Made by a program: the position numbers and the translations under genes
The notes under the pieces: generated by a model
The model's database searches: none
Told to the model about the DNA's origin: nothing
What the model saw: only the letters and a program-made list of their open reading frames with translations
NCBI GenBank assembly: GCA_043804035.1
Contig: JAZDJJ010000054.1
Coordinates: forward strand, 1-6,079
Direction of reading: 5' to 3'
DNA from: JAZDJJ01 sp043804035
GTDB lineage: Bacteria; Bacteroidota; Bacteroidia; Palsa-948
Length of the DNA stretch: 6,079 nt
Part shown: one piece after another, positions 1 through 5,580 of the stretch
Layout of the letters: each line of letters starts with the position of its first letter
How positions within the stretch are numbered: position 1 is the stretch's first letter

Positions 1-142
1 AGGGCAGTTCTAAAAATACAAATAAACGTCATTGCGAAGGAGGAACGACTGAAGCAATCTGTTTTTTTATGTAGAAATAGAGATTGCTTCCTGCTTCGTG
101 CCTCGCAGTCGCAATGACGAAATCAATTTTTGGAACCGCCCC
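1..142. repeat. MITE-like palindromic element with terminal inverted repeats
   Basis: The ends at 1-17 and 126-142 are imperfect inverted repeats (AGGGCAGTTCTAAAAAT against the complement of ATTTTTGGAACCGCCCC, 14 of 17 matching). Inside lies a large palindrome: arm 27-60 begins CGTCATTGCG and ends GAAGCAATCT, and arm 81-119 is its imperfect complement, with a 20-base T-rich loop at 61-80. No coding capacity is seen, so if it moves it does so with a transposase supplied elsewhere. The left end coincides with the window edge, so the true boundary and any target duplication cannot be judged. The core recurs at 2925-3009 and 4192-4308, and the right-hand end recurs at 4393-4410. The repeat lies just upstream of the DUF3108 gene. 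Confidence 0.8.
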
Positions 143-237
143 AAAAAGATTTATAGAAGAAATTTAATTTCTATAGTTGGTACAAAACGGGACATAATCC
201 CCTACTTTTATATGGAAAAAGAAATTGACTTTCGCAA

Positions 238-1095
238 ATGAAACATATAAAATACTTTCTGTTGTTATTGGTCATCTTAATTATTTTTTCTTTCTCGCTT
301 CTATTTGGAACTGCCATATATTTTAGAGAGAAAGAGCAAGAAAACCCATGTAATATTACAAACGATGCTTTTACTTTTGGGGAAGAAATTGTGTATAAGA
401 TTTGGTACAACTGGGGCTTCATTTGGTTAGAATCGGGTGAAGTTACTTTCAATGTGAATGCAGATAATTATAAAGGCATAGATTGTTACCATTTCGTCAG
501 CATCGGAAAAACTTATCCAAAGTACGATTGGTTTTATACTGTGCGCGATACTTTTCTTGCCTGGGTTGATACAAACAATTTGCGTCCATTTCATTTTATT
601 CGCAATACTAATGAAGGGCAGCGCTTTATTTATGAAGATTGTTATTTCAACTATGCAAAGAAAAAAATATATTCTCTAACACGTTGGAAACATAAAATGC
701 CACGATTAGATTCTACAAACATTAATGAATGCAGTTACGATGTGCTTTCACTCATCTACTACTCTCGCAATATTGATTTTTCAAAATATAAAGTAAACGA
801 TACCATTCCACTGAATATGTTTCTTGAAAACAAAGTGTATCCTACTTACTTGCGCTACATAGGGAAAGATGTATATAATGCCGAAGGGTTTGGTAAATTC
901 AACTGCATAAAGTTTCGTGCAAAACTTATTGAAGGAACACTTTTTTCAGGTGGCGAACAAATGACTGTATGGGTTACAGATGATAAAAATCGTATCCCGC
1001 TTTTCATAGAAGCGCCAATTACCGTTGGCTATGTAAAAGCAAAAATGATAAAATGGAAAGGTCTTAAATATAAGATTGAATCTAAAGTTCAATAA
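238..1095 (+). CDS. DUF3108 domain protein, membrane-anchored or secreted
   Basis: 285 aa. Residues about 6-28 form a strongly hydrophobic segment after a short basic start (MKHIKYF), so this is a signal anchor or uncleaved signal peptide; no lipobox is seen. Residues about 42-275 match the DUF3108 pattern as I know it. It begins FTFGEEIVYKIWYNWG and ends with the family's typical block around residues 243-278 (VWVTDDKNRIPLFIEAP, then VGYVKAKM and WKGLKY). The family is beta-rich, acts outside the cytoplasm and has no established biochemical role, so I assign none. No Shine-Dalgarno site precedes the ATG, which is usual in Bacteroidota. A weak -7-like TACTTTTA at 203-210 is the only promoter hint. 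The gene is alone on the plus strand, follows the repeat at 1-142, and converges with the DUF6340 gene with 5 bp between stop codons. Any terminator must therefore lie inside the opposing gene. Confidence 0.85.
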   Translation: MKHIKYFLLLLVILIIFSFSLLFGTAIYFREKEQENPCNITNDAFTFGEEIVYKIWYNWGFIWLESGEVTFNVNADNYKGIDCYHFVSIGKTYPKYDWFYTVRDTFLAWVDTNNLRPFHFIRNTNEGQRFIYEDCYFNYAKKKIYSLTRWKHKMPRLDSTNINECSYDVLSLIYYSRNIDFSKYKVNDTIPLNMFLENKVYPTYLRYIGKDVYNAEGFGKFNCIKFRAKLIEGTLFSGGEQMTVWVTDDKNRIPLFIEAPITVGYVKAKMIKWKGLKYKIESKVQ

Positions 1096-1100
1096 TTATC

Positions 1101-2129
1101 TCACTTCATTTGTTCATTCAATCGTTTTGCATCTTGAATTCTTGCGTTCAATATATTCATGTAATTTCTTGCGTTTTTATTTCCTGACAGATAAGATTTT
1201 TTTACCCATTCAAGAGCAATTTCTAAATTTCCTTCACGTTCGCAGACAACCGCCATATTGTAAGAAGCCCTTCCTGCAATTTTTACATTATTGTTCAGTG
1301 CTTCTTTTTTCCATAGTTCCATTGCATTTTTCCAGTCATTTACTTGTCTTATTTTTCGTGCTGCTAATTTCATATTGTCATTTCCTTTGTTGTAGTAATT
1401 GCGGATAACCAAAATCCATTGGGGAGCAATTCTGTAACCATATTTTTTCCCTACATGAAATCCTGTTTTATTGATGCAATCGCGTTTGGAAGGAAGTTTT
1501 GCTTTTGCATCTTCCGGAGAAGTTCCTTTACTGTTAAAATCAAGAAAATCAGAAAATTTATATTCATCAATTATGCTTTTTGTTTTCGGCTCATATACTC
1601 TCCATCCTGTTGTAATTTCCATTTTAGCATTTGCATAATGCTCTATCACGGTTATGGGCTGTCCTTCTTGTCCTTTTGTTTGCACCTGCCTGGAAGATAA
1701 ATCAATTCGCGAATCAGAGTCAAATGCTTCAAGCACGACCATCGCATCGGCATTATTATCCTTGCATATTTTTTCAACTTCGTCCCATCTCAGTGGAATA
1801 GGAAAAATGCTGGTGCCTGTGCCATACAAATCAACACCCGCTGCCTGAGTTACAGTGAAGTGTGGAGTTTTTGTCATCATATCTATAAATCCGTACAAAC
1901 AATCTCCAGCACCCTCTCTATCAGCCCATGGTTCTTCACCAGTCAGGACACCTTCAATAATATTCATCGCTTGATTATTTTTTGAAGCCCGGCTCCGATT
2001 AGCAACAACAAATTTCTTAATATGTTCAGGCATAGTAATTTGTGCAGGTTGTAGCACCTGAAGCCGTATGGAGTTTGTGCAACTATTCATACTCAGCAAT
2101 AAAATAAAAAAGATGAAATATTTTTTCAT
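1101..2129 (-). CDS. DUF6340-type lipoprotein with C-terminal TPR-like region
   Basis: 342 aa. The N-terminus (MKKYFIFFILLLSMNSC) is a lipoprotein signal with the likely lipidated Cys at residue 17, so the mature protein should be anchored in the envelope. Residues about 22-245 match the DUF6340 pattern known from Bacteroidota: LQVLQPAQITMPEHIKKFVV near the mature start, IIEGVLTGE at 57-65, PIPLRWDEVEKIC at 110-122, and ADAMVVLEAFDSDS at 127-140. Residues about 255-325 look like one or two TPR-type helical pairs (WKNAMELWKKEAL; GRASYNMAVVCEREGNLEIALEWVKKSY). Function is unknown; the TPR part suggests protein-protein contact. The start is 42 bp below the stop of the DUF4159 gene on the same strand. 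No clear promoter lies in that gap, so co-transcription is likely. Family name is from recognition, not a search. Confidence 0.8.
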   Translation of the reverse strand: MKKYFIFFILLLSMNSCTNSIRLQVLQPAQITMPEHIKKFVVANRSRASKNNQAMNIIEGVLTGEEPWADREGAGDCLYGFIDMMTKTPHFTVTQAAGVDLYGTGTSIFPIPLRWDEVEKICKDNNADAMVVLEAFDSDSRIDLSSRQVQTKGQEGQPITVIEHYANAKMEITTGWRVYEPKTKSIIDEYKFSDFLDFNSKGTSPEDAKAKLPSKRDCINKTGFHVGKKYGYRIAPQWILVIRNYYNKGNDNMKLAARKIRQVNDWKNAMELWKKEALNNNVKIAGRASYNMAVVCEREGNLEIALEWVKKSYLSGNKNARNYMNILNARIQDAKRLNEQMK

Positions 2130-2171
2130 AAAAAGATATTTTTGGATAATTATATTTTCAATATCTATGCC

Positions 2172-2894
2172 TTATTTTTTTATTTCCCCTCCCATCATTA
2201 CATATTGAATAATATTTGCTCCCATTTTAAGTGCTTTGATTCGTGTTTCTTCAGAATCATGATGAACATCAAAATCTTCCCATCCATCACCAATGTCGCT
2301 TTCAAAGTTGAAGAGACAAACCAAACGTTCGTTGTATATGATACCAAATGCTTGTGGTGGCTTTCCGTCATGTTCATGGATTTTTGGAATTCCATTGGGA
2401 AAATTATATTTTTGATGAAAGATAGGATGCGATGGTGGAAGTTCCACAAAATCAAGTTCAGGAAAAACCTTTTTCATCTCTCTGCGAATAAAAAGATTCA
2501 TTCCATAACTGTCGTTAATATTCAGAAATCCGCCTGCTATCAGATAGTTACGCAAGTTCTCTGCTTCCTGCATATTGAAAATCACATTTCCGTGGCCTGT
2601 CATGTGCACAAAAGGATAATTAAAAATATCTTTACTTCCTGGTTCCACAATATCTTCATCTTCTTTAATGTTTGTTCCTAAATTTTTATTGCAGAAGCGA
2701 ATAAGATTAGGAAGCGAAGACGGACTTACATACCAGTCGCCACCACCATTGTATTTGAGACGGGCAATTTGGTAAGACGGAGAAGAAAATGAAACAAACA
2801 TACAGTAAATAACAGGCAGCAAGCAATAAACAACGAGCCAATTGCGGACTACGGATTTTATATTTCGGCGATGCTCAATACAATACTGCATCAT
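2172..2894 (-). CDS. DUF4159 domain protein, probably exported
   Basis: 240 aa from the ATG at 2892-2894; ATG at 2889-2891 is equally possible. Residues about 17-38 (NWLVVYCLLPVIYCMFVSFS) are hydrophobic and would be a signal or anchor. The DUF4159 domain follows to the end. It has YNGGGDWY near residue 48, FVHMTGHGN at 95-103, AGGFLNINDSYGM from 120, HEHDGKPP at 173-180, GDGWED at 202-207 and a final GANIIQYV. The conserved His residues are kept, but the family has no established reaction that I can state. The frame stays open upstream to an ATG at 3050. That extension is entirely repeat sequence, and known single-domain members are near 210-225 aa, so I reject it. The next ATG, at 2799-2801, would remove the signal. 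The chosen start lies inside the outer, degenerate arm of the repeat at 2884-3056. No convincing promoter was found. It is probably co-transcribed with the downstream DUF6340 gene. Confidence 0.85.
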   Translation of the reverse strand: MMQYCIEHRRNIKSVVRNWLVVYCLLPVIYCMFVSFSSPSYQIARLKYNGGGDWYVSPSSLPNLIRFCNKNLGTNIKEDEDIVEPGSKDIFNYPFVHMTGHGNVIFNMQEAENLRNYLIAGGFLNINDSYGMNLFIRREMKKVFPELDFVELPPSHPIFHQKYNFPNGIPKIHEHDGKPPQAFGIIYNERLVCLFNFESDIGDGWEDFDVHHDSEETRIKALKMGANIIQYVMMGGEIKK

Positions 2895-3056
2895 ATTTAT
2901 TTGGGTGTTGTTAAATAAGTATAGGGATTGCTTCCCATTTCGTTCCTCATGGTTCGCAATGACGCTCAATTTAAACGTCTTTGCGAGGGAGGAACGACCG
3001 AAGCAATCTAAAAATCTATACCAAATTAACAATGCCTTTATTTGAATCATTTTGCA
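2884..3056. repeat. Inside-out palindromic repeat overlapping the DUF4159 start
   Basis: Arms 2925-2964 and 2976-3009 are imperfect complements around an 11-base centre (CTCAATTTAAA). The right stretch 2973-3009 matches 24-60 of the first repeat at 34 of 37 positions. The orientation is reversed relative to that copy: here the CGTCATTGCG ends face each other and the GAAGCAATC ends face outward. Weaker similarity continues outward on both sides (CTATAC...TTAACAA...AAAT at 3016-3040, and on the complement of 2920-2895), so the whole unit may be about 170 bp. The same outer segment recurs at 4091-4130. No GGGCGGTTCC-type or TAGGACTT-type ends are visible here. The left end reaches into the first codons of the DUF4159 gene. 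Confidence 0.7.
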
Positions 3057-3105
3057 TTCTATTATATTTTGAGAGGATATATAATGTTCAAAATTCTTTT
3101 TTATT

Positions 3106-3221
3106 TAGGACTTACGCACTTTGTATATTTCTCGCAGATTTGATAAACGCAAAGTATTTTCGTATTTCTTTGCGGCTTTGCGGCTTGGCGAGAGACAAAA
3201 AGTATTCTTGCATAAGTCCTA
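3106..3221. repeat. MITE-like element with TAGGACTTACGCAC ends
   Basis: 116 bp with inverted ends TAGGACTTACGCAC (3106-3119) and the complement of TTGCATAAGTCCTA (3208-3221), 12 of 14 matching. Inside is a palindrome, 3130-3193, with outer arms TCTCGC/GCGAGA and inner arms CGCAAAG (3148-3154) and CTTTGCG (3168-3174). TTATT flanks the element on both sides (3101-3105 and 3222-3226), which fits a 5-bp target duplication. Alternatively the terminal TA on each side is a 2-bp duplication, as in IS630/Tc1-mariner elements, and the nested copy at 4141-4326 has the same TA ends. The element abuts the trmH stop codon, so its hairpin would lie in the 3' end of that transcript and might help end it; that last point is inference. 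Confidence 0.75.
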
Positions 3222-3224
3222 TTA

Positions 3225-3965
3225 TTAATGTTCTCTGATTTTATCGGAGCAGATATTTGTTTTCAAAAACTCCTCTTCTTTTATCAATTCCGATTTCTGA
3301 ATAGAGTTTTTCAGCCATTGCAATTTGATTTCTGTTTCTTCTTCTTTAGATAATTTCCAATTAACAGAAGATTTTCTTAGTCGCAAAGTAATCATAAAAA
3401 TAGAAATTGCAGCAGAAACAGAGATGTTCAAACTTTCAGTAAATCCCACCATCGGTATTTTCACAAAACCATCTGCTTGTTCAAAAGCATCAGAAGTTGC
3501 GCCTCTCATTTCGGTCCCAAAAAAGAGAGCCGTTTTTTCTGTGATGTCAAGTTCTTCTATGTTACAACTTGTTTTTGCTTGTCCAAATCCTGAACCAATA
3601 CAAGGCAGGATTGTTTCCGGATGGGGAGAAGTTACGATGATGCGGTATTTGTTTTTCTTCAGCCACTGAATGCAATCAAGTGTATTTTCTTTCTTACTAT
3701 TATAGCGATACATAGTGAGCCATTTAGAAGATCCCATTTCTACATCGGGACTTGTGGTATATTTATTTTTATTCTCAATGATATGCACATCCTGTATGCC
3801 GAAGCAATCGCAGGAACGGAGCACAGCACTGGCATTATGCGGCTGGTAAATATCTTCCAGCACAACTGTGATATGGCGGGTACGAGATTGCAGTACCTGT
3901 TCAAAGCGTTTTTTTCTGTTTTCGGAAATAAATTGGGAAAGATATGTTACAAATTCTTTATGCAT
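3225..3965 (-). CDS. trmH: TrmH-like tRNA/rRNA 2'-O-ribose methyltransferase (SpoU family)
   Basis: 246 aa. A cytoplasmic SPOUT-fold enzyme that would transfer a methyl group from S-adenosylmethionine to a ribose 2'-OH; in TrmH the target is G18 of tRNA. Motif 1 is PHNASAVLRSCDCFGI, with Asn44 and Arg50. Motif 2 is FFGTEMRG, with Glu152. Motif 3 is IPMVGFTESLNISVSAA, with Asn180. The spacings 44 to 50 and 152 to 180 equal those of Asn35/Arg41 and Glu124/Asn152 in Thermus TrmH, with Arg the catalytic residue. There is no N-terminal substrate-binding domain of the RlmB type, which favours TrmH, although another SpoU target is possible. Residues about 119-136 look longer than usual between strands (loop CIGSGFGQAKTSC). 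The start is supported by a -7 box 14 bp upstream. Both sides of the gene are repeat sequence, so it is probably transcribed alone. Confidence 0.85.
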   Translation of the reverse strand: MHKEFVTYLSQFISENRKKRFEQVLQSRTRHITVVLEDIYQPHNASAVLRSCDCFGIQDVHIIENKNKYTTSPDVEMGSSKWLTMYRYNSKKENTLDCIQWLKKNKYRIIVTSPHPETILPCIGSGFGQAKTSCNIEELDITEKTALFFGTEMRGATSDAFEQADGFVKIPMVGFTESLNISVSAAISIFMITLRLRKSSVNWKLSKEEETEIKLQWLKNSIQKSELIKEEEFLKTNICSDKIREH

Positions 3966-3979
3966 ATAAAACTATTGTG

Positions 3980-3987
3980 CAAAAGTA
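3980..3987 (-). promoter_or_regulatory. Candidate Bacteroidetes -7 box for trmH
   Basis: Read on the minus strand, TACTTTTG fits the Bacteroidetes -7 consensus TAnnTTTG exactly. It ends 14 bases before the trmH ATG, which would give a very short leader. The expected -33 TTTG, 19-21 bp further up, is not clear (TTAAAC only), so this is a moderate call. Confidence 0.45.
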
Positions 3988-4029
3988 AAACATTATCACT
4001 GTTGTTTAACTAAAATAGGTGAGGTAAAT

Positions 4030-4410
4030 AACAATTTTAAAAACATAAATAAACGTCATTGTGATTGAAGACACGAAGCAGAAAGTAATCTCTATATTTT
4101 ATTAACAATACCTTTTTTTACTTGAATTTATTTTTTTATTATAGGACTTATGCAAACCTGTCTGCCGTGTTCGGCACAGGCAGATCCGTATCGTCATTGC
4201 GACTGCGAGGCGTTGCTCTGAGCTTGCCGAAGAGCACGAAGCAGGAAGCAATCTTCATTTCTACATGAAAAAATAGATTACTTCGATCATTCCTCCTACG
4301 CAATGACATCAGTGCGTAAGTCCTATAGAAATTGCTTCCCTTTCGCTCCTGCCCGCAGCAGGCGGGTCGCTTTGTGTCGCAATAACGAAACTAATTTTTG
4401 GAACCGCCCT
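4030..4410. repeat. Composite repeat: outer element interrupted by an inner one
   Basis: Together with 3966-4029, this fills the 502-bp gap between trmH and the glucosaminidase gene. The outer element has a left core arm at 4052-4090 (AAACGTCATTG...) and a right arm at 4329-4387 (AAATTGCTTCCC...TCGCAATAACG). It ends at 4393-4410 with AATTTTTGGAACCGCCCT, the same end as 126-142. The matching left end is degenerate: near 4034-4052 only an AATTTTAAAAACATAAATAAACG-like stretch (shown here in part) resembles 8-27. Its loop, with ATTAACAATACC, resembles 3025-3039. The inner element 4141-4326 is inserted in this loop. The right arm also carries a GC-rich hairpin at 4348-4366 (CCCGC, 5-base loop, GCGGG), which stands out from the AT-rich surroundings. 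Confidence 0.7.
4141..4326. repeat. Inner MITE-like element with ATAGGACTTA ends
   Basis: 186 bp. Inverted ends are ATAGGACTTATGCAAA (4141-4156) and the complement of GTGCGTAAGTCCTAT (4312-4326), the same family as 3106-3221. The inside is different: it holds the CGTCATTGCG core (arms 4192-4254 and 4275-4308). It also has a hairpin at 4157-4180, with stem CCTG..TGCCG, loop TGTT and CGGCACAGG. A second hairpin at 4214-4236 (TGCTCT/AGAGCA) interrupts the left core arm. TA on both sides of TAGGACTT...AAGTCCTA fits insertion at a TA target. No reading frame of its own is seen. Confidence 0.75.
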
Positions 4411-4454
4411 AATATATCATCTACTTGTTCAGGAATTTTCTTCTGTTCATTCAT
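4323..4454 (-). pseudogene. Possible truncated small ORF running into the repeat
   Basis: An ATG 13 bases after the glucosaminidase stop opens a 43-codon frame. Only the first 15 residues (MNEQKKIPEQVDDIL) lie outside the repeat. From residue 16 the frame reads through the repeat's inverted end (GRFQKLV) and core, and stops at a TAG at 4323. The polar, acidic start looks like ordinary protein rather than repeat translation. One reading is that this is the 5' remnant of a gene that followed the glucosaminidase in its operon and was cut by the repeat. No continuation is seen on the other side of the repeat, and a chance ORF is possible. I do not recognise the 15 residues as any family. Confidence 0.3.
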
Positions 4455-4467
4455 TAAGGAGAGACCT

Positions 4468-5412
4468 TTATTTTTTCTTTTGTTTCTTCAAAAAAATCTT
4501 TTGCCCTGCAACCGGTTCTTGTCCATCCGTCATATTATTCATTCTGTAAAGATGTTTCATTTTAATTCCATACAATTGGGAAATGTAATACATAGTTTCT
4601 CCCCATCTTACAATATGAAATTCTTCTTTGCGCGAATGTTTTCGTTTGGGTTGAAGATAAACAATATCACCTGCCTGCAAACAAGTTTGTTTTCCTACTT
4701 CGTTGTAATTGTGTAATTGCCATAATCGCATATCCAACTCTTGCGCAATTTTGTAATATGTTTCTCCATCCTGAATGACTACATATTTTATTCTGTTGTT
4801 GAAATAAATTTTCCTAATATTAGATTCTTTGGGTTTAATAATTTTTCTTTCAACTTTTTTTGTCTCGTATTTATCAATAGGCATCAGCATAATACGGTCA
4901 TATTGGAATAATCTATTATCATCAATAATCTTAATAAGACGCTCGGAATAACTACGGTTAGTGGCGTAACCGGCTTCTTTCAATCCTTCTGCCCATCCCT
5001 TGTAATCCGTATTTTTCAATTCAAATAAAAAAGCATATCGTCCTCGTGTGATGAGAAATAGAGAATGATCATCAAAGGATTCTTCTGCGGTATTATACTT
5101 TCTGAAACATTCATTCTTTACATCATCATCCTGAATAAAAGTATTGCCCTTCCATCCATCGTGGCATTTGATGCCAAAGTGATTGTTGGCATACATTGTC
5201 AATGCACTATTGCCGTTATCGGATTCAAGAAGTCCCTGCGCAAGTGTAATGCTTGCGGGAATGTTATGCTCCAGCATCTCCTTGATGGCGATGTCTTTAT
5301 ATTTTTCAATATAATCCTGTCGCGTCATTTTATATTCAGAGGGCTGAGCATAAGAAATATAAAATGTTAAATATAAAATGTAAAACGTAAATATGCTTTT
5401 GGAAAATGACAT
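4468..5412 (-). CDS. Secreted N-acetylglucosaminidase with two LysM domains
   Basis: 314 aa from the ATG at 5410-5412. Residues 1-22 form a signal peptide ending ISYA, cut before Gln23. Residues about 33-173 are a FlgJ-like glucosaminidase (GH73) domain: IPASITLAQGLLESDNGNS holds the likely catalytic Glu63, followed by NNHFGIKCH, WAEGLKEAGYAT and a closing IIDDNRLFQYD. Two LysM domains follow, at about 209-254 (YVVIQDGETYYKIAQEL...) and 265-310 (FHIVRWGETMYYISQLYGI...), then a basic tail. LysM binds peptidoglycan, and the enzyme would cleave glycan strands between GlcNAc and MurNAc, so cell-wall turnover or daughter-cell separation is likely. A longer frame starts at 5487, but a consensus promoter lies inside it at 5432-5464 and the shorter start begins a proper signal peptide, so I prefer it. 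The truncated ORF 13 bp downstream may once have been in its operon. Confidence 0.85.
   Translation of the reverse strand: MSFSKSIFTFYILYLTFYISYAQPSEYKMTRQDYIEKYKDIAIKEMLEHNIPASITLAQGLLESDNGNSALTMYANNHFGIKCHDGWKGNTFIQDDDVKNECFRKYNTAEESFDDHSLFLITRGRYAFLFELKNTDYKGWAEGLKEAGYATNRSYSERLIKIIDDNRLFQYDRIMLMPIDKYETKKVERKIIKPKESNIRKIYFNNRIKYVVIQDGETYYKIAQELDMRLWQLHNYNEVGKQTCLQAGDIVYLQPKRKHSRKEEFHIVRWGETMYYISQLYGIKMKHLYRMNNMTDGQEPVAGQKIFLKKQKKK
5355..5382. repeat. Two 14-bp tandem units encoding the signal-peptide core
   Basis: AAATATAAAATGTT is followed directly by AAATATAAAATGTA, and a diverged third unit may follow at 5383-5396. On the minus strand these encode much of the hydrophobic core (FTFYILYLTFYIS) of the glucosaminidase signal peptide. 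Because 14 is not a multiple of three, consecutive units are read in different frames, yet both give hydrophobic residues. Confidence 0.6.
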
Positions 5413-5431
5413 AGTATTTGATATTAGGTTA

Positions 5432-5464
5432 CAAAAATACTTTATTATTATCTTATCTTTCAAA
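5432..5464 (-). promoter_or_regulatory. Bacteroidetes-type promoter for the glucosaminidase gene
   Basis: On the minus strand, TTTG (5464-5461) is followed after 21 bp by TATTTTTG (5439-5432). This matches the TTTG-N19-21-TAnnTTTG consensus in both boxes and in spacing. Transcription should begin a few bases further on, around 5425-5428, shortly before the ATG at 5412 and well after the alternative ATG at 5487. It is the best promoter match in the window and decides the start of the gene. Confidence 0.65.
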
Positions 5465-5513
5465 TTCAGTTCTCTTGACATATACATCTGAAATGAGTGA
5501 ATAGATTCGTAAA

Positions 5514-5545
5514 AAATATACGCGTATATTTGTTCACAAATATAC
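5514..5545. promoter_or_regulatory. Two overlapping palindromes (possible operator or cruciform)
   Basis: AAATATACGCGTATATTT at 5514-5531 is a perfect 18-bp palindrome. It overlaps a second perfect one with arms GTATATTTGT (5524-5533) and ACAAATATAC (5536-5545) around TC. The motif AAATATAC therefore occurs three times in alternating orientation. The site lies 50-81 bp upstream of the glucosaminidase -33 box and 35 bp from the IS1-type end. It could bind a dimeric regulator or be the hairpin of a gene interrupted by the insertion. Each arm also contains TATATTTG, a -7-like match, but no -33 box accompanies it in either direction. Confidence 0.45.
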
Positions 5546-5580
5546 TATGTGTCATATTTTATAGGTTTGTTACGAATTTA

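Noticed and set aside
152..175. Short inverted repeat TATAGAA/TTCTATA before the DUF3108 gene
   Set aside because: Seven-base arms in very AT-rich DNA are expected by chance, and there is no T-run or promoter context.
171..452. Minus-strand frame of 93 codons
   Set aside because: Opposite the DUF3108 gene, with no recognisable motif.
1093..1103. Terminator between the convergent DUF3108 and DUF6340 genes
   Set aside because: Only 5 bp separate the stop codons and no hairpin spans them.
1076..1848. Plus-strand open frames across 1076-1408, 1419-1700 and 1654-1848
   Set aside because: They are antisense to the well-supported DUF6340 gene and show no recognisable domains.
2142..2681. Plus-strand frame of 179 codons
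   Set aside because: Antisense shadow of the DUF4159 gene, with no family-like features.
2895..3050. N-terminal extension of the DUF4159 protein to an ATG at 3050
   Set aside because: The added 52 residues translate the palindromic repeat, and the family's usual length and a signal-like segment fit the start at 2894.
3325..4013. Plus-strand frames at 3325-3669 and 3621-4013
   Set aside because: Antisense to trmH, whose motifs are clear on the minus strand.
2884..4410. CRISPR array or tRNA genes in the repeat-rich gaps
   Set aside because: The repeats are palindromic, few, unevenly spaced and in mixed orientation, with no constant spacer length; no cloverleaf-like sequence was found.
4303..4716. 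Plus-strand frame of 137 codons
   Set aside because: Starts in repeat DNA and runs antisense through the LysM domains.
5413..5487. Longer start of the glucosaminidase gene at 5487
   Set aside because: A consensus promoter lies within this stretch, and the added residues would bury the signal peptide.
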